Assembly: GCF_018614135.1 (NCBI RefSeq)
Contig: NZ_JAGGOW010000015.1
Span: forward strand, 1-48,783
Length of the DNA stretch: 48,783 nt
DNA from: Streptomyces sp. ISL-66
GTDB taxonomy: Bacteria > Actinomycetota > Actinomycetes > Streptomycetales > Streptomycetaceae
Direction: 5' to 3'
In this document: one piece after another, positions 27,219-34,292 of the stretch
Position numbering within the stretch: position 1 is the stretch's first letter
Layout of the letters: each line of letters begins with the position of its first letter
Translations under genes and position numbers: made by a program
The notes under the pieces: model-generated
Told to the model about the DNA's origin: nothing
Seen by the model: the letters and a program-made list of their open reading frames with translations, nothing else
Databases searched by the model: none

Positions 27219-29369
27219 TCAGGTTCGCGCCTGGGCCGCCACCATGAGGCGCAGGGCCCGGGCCATCGGGGTGTCCGCGGCGAAGTCCACTCCGGCGGGC
27301 AGCTCGACCACGTCTCCGTGCGCGAGGACGAGGGCTCCGCAGGAACCGGCGCGGGCCGCTCCCCTGCCGTGCAGCCAGTCCTCGTAGGCGGAGGCGGTCG
27401 TATCGAGGTGCTGCCTGCTCCTGCGGCCCACCTCGGCCATCAGGTCGTCGACACCGGTCAGGGACTCGACGGAGGCGAAGGGCACGCTCACCACGGGCTC
27501 GCCGGCCAGCCTGACGAGCGGCTCCTCCCCGGAGGGGACGTCCGGCAGCAGCGCCCGGCCGAAGCGGGCGTAGTAGAGGAGGCTGTGGGCGGAGTCGATG
27601 CCGCCGACGAAGGGCCGGTCGAAGCTCACCTTGCGGATGCTCGCGACGTACTCCCGCGGGATCCGGGAGTCGGTCGCCTCGGGCCAGTGCACCGCCGAGG
27701 AGTCCCGCTCCCGCCAGTTCACGTACCGCTCGATGTCGTCGGAGGCCGAGACGGGCAGCAGCTCGATGCCGAAGCGCCCGGGATCCTTCGCGACGATGGA
27801 GCCCGGAGTCAGGGAGAACACGCCGATCCCGGCGGTCGTCCAGAGCTTCTCGTGGTCCTGGAGGAACTCGTACGTCGCCAGCGCCTCCGCCTCGGTCTCG
27901 GTGGGGAATCCCGTGAATCCCATCATCTGCGCCGCGATGCCGTTGCGCGCCAGCTCGGCCAGGACGTCCGGCACTTGGGCGATCCGCACCCCCTTGTCGA
28001 TGAGGTCGAGGACCCGCTGGGTGCCGGATTCGTAGCCGAAGGAGACCGCGACGCAGCCGGAGGCCGCGAGGAGTTCGCCCACGTTGCGCTCGGGGAAGGT
28101 CCGCTCCAGGCGCAGTTCCGCGGCCCACCGGATGTCCAGGGGCGATTCCGCGAGGGCCGCGGCGAGGGCGCGCAGGTAGCGGGGGGACATGGCGTCAACG
28201 GCGAAGTACAGCGTCCGTCCGAAGCGCGACGCCTGGCGCAGGTCCTCCATCACGGCGGCCACGGGGCGTTCGCGCGAGGGGGAGGTCGGGCGGTCGGTGT
28301 TCAGGCCGTAGTCGCAGAAGGTGCACTTGTTCCAGTAGCAGCCGCGCGTGGGGCTGTAGAGGATCACCGGCTCCGGGGACCAGTAGCGGTCCCATTCCCA
28401 CACGTCGTACGCGGGACTGGGGAGCGTGGCCACGCCGGCGAAGGCGATCCGCGGGTTCGGGCGGGACCTCGTCATCACCCCGCCGACGCCGTCGAAGGGA
28501 GTGCGGTCCCTGATCGCGTCGAGGATGCCGACCAGGGCGGCCTCCCCCTCGCCGGGGACGATGAGGTCGGCGTCCTGGAAGACCCTCCACGGCGCGTCGG
28601 CGTCCGCCGCGTACTTGACGACGTCACCGACCTCGGTGCCGCCGAAGACGATCGCCGTGTCGGGCAGCGCGGCCCGGATCAGCCGGGCCATTCGCAGGGC
28701 GACGGGCAGTTGGCTGGTGTAGTTGACCGACAGGCCCACCAGATCCCAACTACGTTCGCGCAGGCGGGAGTCGAACTCGTCGGCGAAGTAACCCTCGAAG
28801 GGGCGGGAGACGGCCCCGACCACCGCGGGGTCGGACAGGTCAGCGGTACTGCACAGGTTGACGGTGGACTTCGCCCGGATCGAGAAGCCGTCCAGTACCC
28901 CGGGCGGCATGTCCATCGCCAGCAGGTCCCACCACCGGCTCATGACGGCGACCGCCTGGGCGTAGGTCGGGGGGTGGTAGAAGAGTTCCGGGTCCTTGAA
29001 CACGCAGACCGCGTCACGGGCGGACGAGGCGGTCAGGCCCTCCGCGGCGAGGGACTGCCGGTAGCGGATCTCGTCGTGCCGGGACAGCGGCCCCGAGCGG
29101 CCCTCGATCTCGGCACGGGTCCGCCGCGCCGAGTCGATCGCGGCGCCGAAGCGCTCGGGGTCCGCGAGGTACTCGAAGGCGTCCAGGTTGGCGTCCACGC
29201 AGCCGTAGGTGGTGTGGCCGGCCTCCCGGGCGGCGCCCACGAGGTAGGGGATCGAGTGGTAGGGGGTCGTCGGATCGGTGACGGGCGGATTGACCAGCAA
29301 GTACGCGACACCACCGGCTCCCCGCCCCCGGTCGTGCACCGGCTTGCCCAACGGAACGAACACGCTCAT
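27219..29369 (-). CDS. B12-binding-domain radical SAM protein (RiPP locus)
   Basis: 716 residues. ATG 29369 overlaps the MFS stop (ATGA). The N-terminal 310 residues include a cobalamin-binding-like Rossmann region (SWDLVGLSVNYTSQLPVALR, IVFGGTEVG, DLIVPGEGEAAL). A radical SAM domain carries the cluster motif as CX4CX2C, Cys344, Cys349 and Cys352 (RGCYWNKCTFCDYG), then TLYFAVDAMSPRYLRALA, SFGYESGTQRVLDLIDKG and MMGFTGFPTETEAEAL. A C-terminal 150-residue extension has no motif I know. B12 radical SAM enzymes often methylate unreactive carbons, so peptide C-methylation is a reasonable guess. No DxHxxG cobalamin-ligand motif is obvious. Last gene of the leftward precursor operon. Confidence 0.85.
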   Translation of the reverse strand: MSVFVPLGKPVHDRGRGAGGVAYLLVNPPVTDPTTPYHSIPYLVGAAREAGHTTYGCVDANLDAFEYLADPERFGAAIDSARRTRAEIEGRSGPLSRHDEIRYRQSLAAEGLTASSARDAVCVFKDPELFYHPPTYAQAVAVMSRWWDLLAMDMPPGVLDGFSIRAKSTVNLCSTADLSDPAVVGAVSRPFEGYFADEFDSRLRERSWDLVGLSVNYTSQLPVALRMARLIRAALPDTAIVFGGTEVGDVVKYAADADAPWRVFQDADLIVPGEGEAALVGILDAIRDRTPFDGVGGVMTRSRPNPRIAFAGVATLPSPAYDVWEWDRYWSPEPVILYSPTRGCYWNKCTFCDYGLNTDRPTSPSRERPVAAVMEDLRQASRFGRTLYFAVDAMSPRYLRALAAALAESPLDIRWAAELRLERTFPERNVGELLAASGCVAVSFGYESGTQRVLDLIDKGVRIAQVPDVLAELARNGIAAQMMGFTGFPTETEAEALATYEFLQDHEKLWTTAGIGVFSLTPGSIVAKDPGRFGIELLPVSASDDIERYVNWRERDSSAVHWPEATDSRIPREYVASIRKVSFDRPFVGGIDSAHSLLYYARFGRALLPDVPSGEEPLVRLAGEPVVSVPFASVESLTGVDDLMAEVGRRSRQHLDTTASAYEDWLHGRGAARAGSCGALVLAHGDVVELPAGVDFAADTPMARALRLMVAAQART

Positions 29370-30883
29370 CCCTGTGACTCCTGACTGCTGCGGTCCTGCC
29401 ACTGGTGCGCGGAGCGGGCGGCCGGCGGAGCGGTCGTCCGCGGCGCGGGGGTCGTCGGTGCGGGGGGCGTCGCGGGTGCGGGGGTCACAGCCGGTACGGG
29501 GGCCGTCGCGGGTGCGGGGGTCGCCTGCGCGGCCGGTGCCGGCTTCGCCGTCGCCTTCGCCTTGACCGTCGCCTTCGCCGTCGCCGCCGGGGACTCGGAC
29601 CCGGTGTCCGTGTCCGAGCCGTACTCGCCGCCCGTGCGGTAGCCGCGGAACGCCTTCTGGGTGAGCGCGCACAGGACGGCGAGGGAGATGGCCGCGCCCG
29701 CGACCGGGAAGAAGGGCGCCGCACCGAGGTGGCGGACCCCGAAGCCCGCCACGGCCACGGAGACCGGGAAGGTGCCCATCACGGCCAGCATCACCAGGCT
29801 CATGACCCGGCCGATGAGGGCCGGCGGCGTCCAGACCTGCAGCATGGTCACGGCGACGATGTTCTGCCAGCCGCTGGCCACCGCGTACACGCAGATGCTC
29901 ACCGCGGCGCCGACCAGGCCGCCGGCGTACGGCACGGCCGCCAGGGCGACCCCCATGACGACCGCGAGCCCGGCGAAGAGGTAGGCGGGCGAGGTCACCG
30001 TACGGACGCGGGCGGCCAGGAGCGAACCGGCCAGGCCGCCCAGGCTCAGGCAGGTCAGGAGCACGCCGTAGCCCGTGGCGCCCATGCGTTCGTGCGCCAG
30101 TCCCGGGAGGGCGACCTCGATCGTGCCGCTGAACGCCAGGTTGCAGACCAGAGCGACCACGAGGACGACGTGCAACAGCCGTCCGTGGCGCAGCAGTTCC
30201 ACGAACGAGGGTCCCGTGGCGCCCTTCCCGGGAGCAGCGGCGGCCGGTGCCCCCGGCGTTGCCGCGGCGGCGTCCGCGCCGGTGCGCATCCGGAAGAGCA
30301 CCACGGCCGACACCAGGAAGGAGACCGCGTCGACCGCGAGCGCCGGCCCCGCCCCGAAGCCGGCCACGAGCAGACCGCCGGCGGTCGGCCCGAGGAGGCC
30401 GCCGACCTGGTTCACCATGGTGGACAGGGCGTTGCCCCGGCCCAGGTCGTCCTTGGGCAGCAGGGCGGGCAGGAGGGTGTACGACGAGGGGATGAACACT
30501 CCGGAGCTGGCGCCGAGGACCACCGCGACGGGTGCCAACTGGGCCAGGGTAGGAGTCCCGTTGAAGGTGACCACCGCCAGGAACCCGACGGCGACGGCGC
30601 GCACCACGTCGGCGATGAGCATCACCGGCCGGCCCCCGAACCGGTCGGCCACCACCCCGCCCAGGGGAATGGTGACGACCCGGGGGATGCCGTAGCAGGC
30701 GAGCACCGTGCCGAGCAGGACGGGCCCCCCGTCGCCGGACAGGATCAGCCACGGCAGAGCCACGGCGTAGCAGTAGTCCCCGACCGTCGACGACAGCTGT
30801 CCGGCGAGCAGCAGCCGGAAGCCGCGCACCGACATCGGCCCGCTGACGAATGCCGTACGAAACCTGTGCGCGGCTGCTGCCAC
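29366..30883 (-). CDS. MFS exporter with low-complexity cytoplasmic tail (RiPP locus)
   Basis: 505 residues from GTG 30883, chosen because GGAGGAGGAG precedes it; upstream in-frame ATGs lack a site. About twelve membrane helices (FRLLLAGQLSSTVGDYCYAV, GVVADRFGGRPVMLIADVVR with the MFS motif-A loop, VNQVGGLLGPTAGGLLVAG and others) resemble the MFS_3/enterobactin-exporter branch. Residues after about 415 are an Ala/Pro/Thr/Lys low-complexity tail (TAKATVKAKATAKPAPAAQ and APATPPAPTTPAPR). In this context it is the likely exporter of the mature peptide. It lies about 110 bp after the flavoprotein gene and overlaps the radical SAM gene by 4 bp. Confidence 0.87.
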   Translation of the reverse strand: MAAAAHRFRTAFVSGPMSVRGFRLLLAGQLSSTVGDYCYAVALPWLILSGDGGPVLLGTVLACYGIPRVVTIPLGGVVADRFGGRPVMLIADVVRAVAVGFLAVVTFNGTPTLAQLAPVAVVLGASSGVFIPSSYTLLPALLPKDDLGRGNALSTMVNQVGGLLGPTAGGLLVAGFGAGPALAVDAVSFLVSAVVLFRMRTGADAAAATPGAPAAAAPGKGATGPSFVELLRHGRLLHVVLVVALVCNLAFSGTIEVALPGLAHERMGATGYGVLLTCLSLGGLAGSLLAARVRTVTSPAYLFAGLAVVMGVALAAVPYAGGLVGAAVSICVYAVASGWQNIVAVTMLQVWTPPALIGRVMSLVMLAVMGTFPVSVAVAGFGVRHLGAAPFFPVAGAAISLAVLCALTQKAFRGYRTGGEYGSDTDTGSESPAATAKATVKAKATAKPAPAAQATPAPATAPVPAVTPAPATPPAPTTPAPRTTAPPAARSAHQWQDRSSQESQG

Positions 30884-30991
30884 GTCTCCTCCTCCGTTGC
30901 GGCGCCGGTGGACGGCGCGGCCGGCGGCCGGCCGATGGATCACCCCACGGATCGCCCGCCGGGCACCCGCCGGATCACCCGAGAGATCGCC

Positions 30992-31702
30992 TCACGAGAC
31001 GCCCGACGGGCCTCCCGGTGGGTCGGGCGGGGGATCGGGCGGGGCGACGGGCAGCCGGAAGAACTCGCTCACCACCGCGGCGACGGTCCCGGGCGGGGGC
31101 AGTCCGAGGTTCTTCTGCACGTCGTGGGTGGCGATGTGCCAGGCCGGAGCCGGCACCGGTTCCACGACGGCGTGGCCGTCGGCGCGCAGCTGTGCCACGT
31201 TGCGGCGCACGGCCGGCCGGTCCCACATCCGGCGGTTCATGCTGGGGAAGAACAGCACCGGGTTCTCGTGGGCGAGCAGTGCGGAGCTGAGCAGCCCGGA
31301 GGCGAGTCCGTGCGCCGCCTGGCCGAGCATGTTGGCGGTGGCCGGCAGCACCACGACCCGCTCGGCCCAGGACGCGAGGGAGACGTGCCCGGTGGTCAGC
31401 TCGTCCCGGCCGTCGCAGTACACCTCCTGGCAGACCAGCCGCATGGTCGCGGCGGGTACGAGGGCCGCCGCGGAGCGGGTCATGACGATGCGGACGTGGA
31501 GGTCGGCCGGGAGGTTCATGAGGTACTGCGGCAGCGCGAGCACGTTGCCCGAGCCGCAGACGCCCAGCAGGAGGCGGCGCGGGGCGGGACCGGCACTGGG
31601 ATCGGCACCGGCACCGCGACCGGGACCGGGGCCGGGACCACGACCGGGACCGGCATCGGCACCGCCGTCGGCATCCGGCACGGGGCCGGGGGCGTGCGTC
31701 AT
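30992..31702 (-). CDS. EpiD-like HFCD flavoprotein (peptidyl-cysteine decarboxylase candidate)
   Basis: 236 residues; ATG 31702 overlaps the stop of the rSAM-SPASM gene by one base (TGATG). The first 40 residues are a Gly/Pro/Ala linker. The HFCD (homo-oligomeric flavin-containing Cys decarboxylase) fold then shows LLLGVCGSGNVLALPQYL, the active-site His106 (GHVSLASWAERVVVLP), the FMN-binding PATANMLGQAAHGLASGLL (from 120) and the PxMNxxMW clasp as PSMNRRMW (153-160). EpiD, MrsD and TvaF in this family oxidatively decarboxylate a C-terminal cysteine of a precursor peptide to an aminoenethiol. Here the neighbouring 65-aa peptide does end in Cys, a direct fit. The alternative, PPC decarboxylase (CoA synthesis), is less likely given context. 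Confidence 0.88.
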   Translation of the reverse strand: MTHAPGPVPDADGGADAGPGRGPGPGPGRGAGADPSAGPAPRRLLLGVCGSGNVLALPQYLMNLPADLHVRIVMTRSAAALVPAATMRLVCQEVYCDGRDELTTGHVSLASWAERVVVLPATANMLGQAAHGLASGLLSSALLAHENPVLFFPSMNRRMWDRPAVRRNVAQLRADGHAVVEPVPAPAWHIATHDVQKNLGLPPPGTVAAVVSEFFRLPVAPPDPPPDPPGGPSGVS

Positions 31703-33066
31703 CAGCGGACCCCGGTGGCCTCGCCGACCGCGGGACTCAGTCCGCATTCGGCGGCGACGAGGTCCAGCCGGTCCTGGAAGTTGAACTTGTAGCTCGGGCA
31801 GGGCGGGTGCCCCTCCTGCCACGCCTTGGGGCAGGAACCTCCGCAGGTCGGCATGAAGACGCAGCCGGTGCACCAGGTCTTGCCCTCTTCGATCTCGTCG
31901 TTCCAGCCGTCGAAGGGGCCCAGCGGCCGCACCGGTTCGGTGCCCGCGCGGTCGATGTGCGTCAGCGCGAGGGTCTGCTCGGCGGCGGGGACGAGGGGGT
32001 ACTCGCTGCACGAGAAGATGTTGCCGGTGCTGCTGATGATCTCGGAGGCGACGGTCGTCGCGGGGCACACGACCTTCTTCGCGGTGTTGGGCAGCAGTTG
32101 AGCGGTCAGGCCGTGGCTGCGCATGAGGCGGAACCAGAGCATTTCCTTCTCGGCGAAGTTCTGCTTCGATACTTCGATCTCGGACACGTCGTTCCCCCAC
32201 GAGTGGACGGGAACGATCGAAAAGGACACGTTGGGCCGGGCGAATCCGAGTTCCGCCATCAGCTCGATGTAGCGGGGAACGCTGTCTTGGTTGTGCGCGT
32301 CCACATTCGTGCGGAAGTTGAAATGTGTGGACCGGAATTCCGGTTCGTCGAGCGCGGCGCGCACGGTGCGGACGATTTTCCAGAAGGAGCCGCGCCCGCT
32401 CTTGAGCGGACGGTGCTCGTCGTGGATCTCCGGGGGCCCGTCGACCGTGATCTCGAAATGGGTGACCCCGCACGCGCGGATGAGCGTGTCGATCTTTCCG
32501 GCGGTGAGCAGGGACCCGTTCGTCACCAGGAACGAGGAGTATGCGACGCCCCGTTCGGCCGCGGCCCGGACGAACCGGGGGGCCAGGTCGCGGATGACCG
32601 CGTAGCCCATCATCGGCTCGGCCCCGAACCAGTCGATGCGCAGGCGGCGCGTGGTCGGCGCGTTCACGGCGCGCAGGACCCGGTCGTGCACCTGGCTGCG
32701 GTGCGTGCTCGTCAGGCCGCCGCGGCTGTGCTCCTGGCCGCAGTAGGCGCAGCCCATGTTGCAGTACGAGGTCGGCAGCAGGGCGATCTGGACCGCCGAG
32801 CGGTCCGCGGAGGCGCGCCGGTTGCGGTCGAGGACCGCGGTCAGCTCGTTTTCCTCCGCCGGTACGAGCACTTCCGCGCCGCGCAGCGCCTCGGCCCACG
32901 CCGGCGACAAGGCCGCCGGGTCCCGGGCCTCCAGCGCCCGGGCCGTGGCGACGTCGACCGCCATGACCTTCGCGGTGCGGGTGCTGTACGCGAGGCGCAC
33001 GGGGAGACCGGTGCCGTCCGTGTACGTGTGGTCGCTCATCACCAGGTATCGGCTTACTCGATCCAT
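31702..33066 (-). CDS. Radical SAM-SPASM peptide maturase (RiPP locus)
   Basis: 454 residues from ATG 33066 with GGAGAGG upstream; an in-frame extension to 33162 covers the intergenic hairpin and is rejected. The N-terminal 90 residues may hold a leader-binding region. The radical SAM cluster is CX3CX2C at Cys102, Cys106 and Cys109 (SYCNMGCAYCGQEH), then IDWFGAEPMMGYAVI, FLVTNGSLL and FEITVDGPPEIHD, all typical of anSME/SPASM maturases. The C-terminal SPASM domain has FSCSEYP and CTGCVFMPTCGGSCPKAW with a further Cys, binding two auxiliary clusters. Such enzymes install thioether, C-C or ether crosslinks in precursor peptides. Second gene after precursor A, separated by an attenuator-like hairpin. 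Confidence 0.93.
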   Translation of the reverse strand: MDRVSRYLVMSDHTYTDGTGLPVRLAYSTRTAKVMAVDVATARALEARDPAALSPAWAEALRGAEVLVPAEENELTAVLDRNRRASADRSAVQIALLPTSYCNMGCAYCGQEHSRGGLTSTHRSQVHDRVLRAVNAPTTRRLRIDWFGAEPMMGYAVIRDLAPRFVRAAAERGVAYSSFLVTNGSLLTAGKIDTLIRACGVTHFEITVDGPPEIHDEHRPLKSGRGSFWKIVRTVRAALDEPEFRSTHFNFRTNVDAHNQDSVPRYIELMAELGFARPNVSFSIVPVHSWGNDVSEIEVSKQNFAEKEMLWFRLMRSHGLTAQLLPNTAKKVVCPATTVASEIISSTGNIFSCSEYPLVPAAEQTLALTHIDRAGTEPVRPLGPFDGWNDEIEEGKTWCTGCVFMPTCGGSCPKAWQEGHPPCPSYKFNFQDRLDLVAAECGLSPAVGEATGVR

Positions 33067-33115
33067 CCCAACCTCTCCGGCGCTGCTTGTCCGTGCGGAC
33101 GGTGATTCGGCGCGC

Positions 33116-33154
33116 GGCCGGTCCGGCAGCCGGCCACGCGCTGCCGAACCGGCC
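33116..33154 (-). terminator. Attenuator-like hairpin between precursor A and the rSAM gene
   Basis: GGCCGGTCCGGCAGC (33116-33130) pairs with GCTGCCGAACCGGCC (33140-33154): 15 pairs with one wobble, as read in the leftward mRNA, and a 9-base loop. It is 110 bases after the precursor stop and 50 before the rSAM start. Partial termination after a small precursor gene is common in RiPP operons and would make precursor mRNA outnumber enzyme mRNA. Confidence 0.65.
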
Positions 33155-33263
33155 ACGGACACGGGGCTCCGCTCCCCCGGCGGCCGCGACGGGGTTGATC
33201 AGTCGCGGGGGACGGCGGAGCGCGCCGGGCGTGGCGGGAAGACCTGCGGTGCCCGGAACCGGG

Positions 33264-33461
33264 TCAGCAGACGACGTTCGTGTTGGAGTCGGCCTGCTGG
33301 CCCTCGACGGCGGCGGACACGGCGCTGAGCCGCGCCTGGATCGAGCCGAGGACGGAGACCTCGTCCGGGCTCAGGGCGGCGAAGACCTCGCGCTCGGACT
33401 CGGACAGCAGGTCGACCGGGGTACCGGCGCGGCGCAGGGTTTCCAGGGGCTCGTAGGACAT
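33264..33461 (-). CDS. RiPP precursor-like peptide A (65 aa, C-terminal Cys)
   Basis: ATG 33461 follows AAGGAG. The 65-residue product has an amphipathic, charged leader-like part (LRRAGTPVDLLSESEREVF, LSPDEVSVLGSIQARLSAV) ending at VEGQ, then a short polar tail QADSNTNVVC with the only Cys as the last residue. The leader is homologous to the C-terminal domain of the divergent regulator: in an ungapped comparison 28 of the first 55 positions are identical. First gene of the operon with rSAM-SPASM, HFCD flavoprotein, MFS and B12-radical SAM genes. The terminal Cys is exactly what an HFCD decarboxylase needs. Core length (about 10 residues after VEGQ) is inferred. Confidence 0.85.
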   Translation of the reverse strand: MSYEPLETLRRAGTPVDLLSESEREVFAALSPDEVSVLGSIQARLSAVSAAVEGQQADSNTNVVC

Positions 33462-33530
33462 GCCTCACTCCTTCGGAAAGATGGTCACCGGGGTGGATGC
33501 ACGAGCAAGGCTGCTCCCGGCCCGCGCCGC

Positions 33531-33555
33531 TTCATATCCCCCGATCGACTATGAA
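33531..33555. promoter_or_regulatory. Spaced inverted repeat upstream of precursor A
   Basis: TTCATA (33531-33536) and TATGAA (33550-33555) form a 6-bp inverted repeat with a 13-bp spacer, about 70 bases upstream of the precursor A start, in the divergent region facing the LuxR-type gene. A candidate operator for that regulator; no independent support. Confidence 0.35.
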
Positions 33556-33672
33556 TCCGCGGCGGCCCGGATACGGCGCCCGTGTTACGGGAGGGGACGA
33601 CGCGACGCGTGCGGCACGGGATTCTCCGAGCCACTTGGAACCGGCCCGGAAATTCTTCGGAACTCCCGCTCC

Positions 33673-33707
33673 TTGTCCGGAACTTGACGCGCCGCTACGC
33701 TGTCGCC
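33673..33707 (+). promoter_or_regulatory. Promoter for a leaderless LuxR-HTH/precursor-B transcript
   Basis: TTGTCC (33673-33678), a 17-bp spacer and TACGCT (33696-33701) resemble a vegetative Streptomyces promoter. Transcription would then start about 7 bases later, at the GTG start codon (33708) itself, giving a leaderless mRNA. Consistent with this, no ribosome site precedes the GTG. Confidence 0.55.
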
Positions 33708-34292
33708 GTGGGTGACGAATTACGCACGCAGGTCCATGCTTCGAGCATCGCTTTCGAGGCAAGAGGTTTGACTGGACGCGAGATTCGGATCGCTTCGCTG
33801 GTGGCCGTCGGATCTTCGAACCGCCGCATCGCAAATGATCTCTGCATCAGTCCGCACACGGTTGCGGCGCACTTGTGCAACATGCTTCGGAGAACGGGCG
33901 CATCCAATCGAACGGAAATGATTGCGAGACTGTACGCACGGGGCGTATTGATCCAGGGAACCTGGCCGCCCCTGCCCGCCGAGGGGCAGGCGCGCCGGGA
34001 GGACCCCGAAGAGCCGCACGTTCTTTCGGGGCCCGCGGACGGCCCACCAGGATCGGCGAGGAACGTCTCATTCGACTGGCCGCACTACGGGAACGAGGTG
34101 CCGGTAGCCATGACCTTCGATGCCTTGCACGCGCTGCGCGAGGCCGGCCATCCAGTGGATCTGCTGGCGGTCGAACAGCGCTCCGTCCTCTCCCAGCTCA
34201 CCGAGCTGGAGGTCCGGGTCCTCAACTCGATCAAGGGGCGGCTGGAAGCCGTGGCGGGCGAGGTGGAGGGTCAGGACCTCAAACTCCTGTGA
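33708..34292 (+). CDS. LuxR-type HTH protein fused in frame to a precursor-like domain B
   Basis: 194 residues from GTG 33708. Residues about 20-80 are a LuxR/GerE helix-turn-helix (GLTGREIRIASLVAVGSSNR, then IANDLCISPHTVAAHLCNML). A Pro/Glu/Gly-rich linker of about 50 residues follows, and residues 135-194 are homologous to precursor A (LREAGHPVDLLAVEQRSVL, LNSIKGRLEAVAGEVEGQ), ending DLKLL without Cys. No stop codon separates the parts. Codon 5 is TTA (33720-33722), the rare Leu codon read by bldA tRNA. The 5' half is less GC-rich than its surroundings. The stop overlaps the next gene's start (GTGA). Either a regulator with a leader-like sensing tail, or a regulator gene containing a nested precursor gene. 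Confidence 0.75.
   Translation: MGDELRTQVHASSIAFEARGLTGREIRIASLVAVGSSNRRIANDLCISPHTVAAHLCNMLRRTGASNRTEMIARLYARGVLIQGTWPPLPAEGQARREDPEEPHVLSGPADGPPGSARNVSFDWPHYGNEVPVAMTFDALHALREAGHPVDLLAVEQRSVLSQLTELEVRVLNSIKGRLEAVAGEVEGQDLKLL
34110..34292 (+). CDS. Possible independently translated precursor B (60 aa), nested in the LuxR-type ORF
   Basis: ATG 34110 matches the start of precursor A residue for residue in position (MTFDALHALREAG against MSYEPLETLRRAG), and GAGGTG lies about 11 bases upstream. From this start the 60-residue peptide aligns without gaps to precursor A up to VEGQ and then has only DLKLL. If translated alone it would be the substrate for the downstream ATP-grasp ligase and subtilase. 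It has no Cys, so the HFCD enzyme should not act on it. Whether this start is used, rather than only the fusion product, cannot be told from sequence. Confidence 0.5.
   Translation: MTFDALHALREAGHPVDLLAVEQRSVLSQLTELEVRVLNSIKGRLEAVAGEVEGQDLKLL

Noticed and set aside
27108..29384. Long plus-strand frame opposite the B12-radical SAM gene
   Set aside because: No motif and composition of a shadow frame; the minus strand has a full radical SAM signature.
30884..30991. Further small precursor gene in the gap between the flavoprotein and the MFS gene
   Set aside because: Only short GGGTGATCC direct repeats and no start with a ribosome site were seen.
29405..31792. 795-codon plus-strand frame opposite the MFS and flavoprotein genes
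   Set aside because: Arg/Gly/His-rich antisense frame without domains.
33067..33162. Upstream start for the rSAM-SPASM gene (32 extra residues)
   Set aside because: The extension covers the intergenic hairpin, while ATG 33066 has a good GGAGAGG site.
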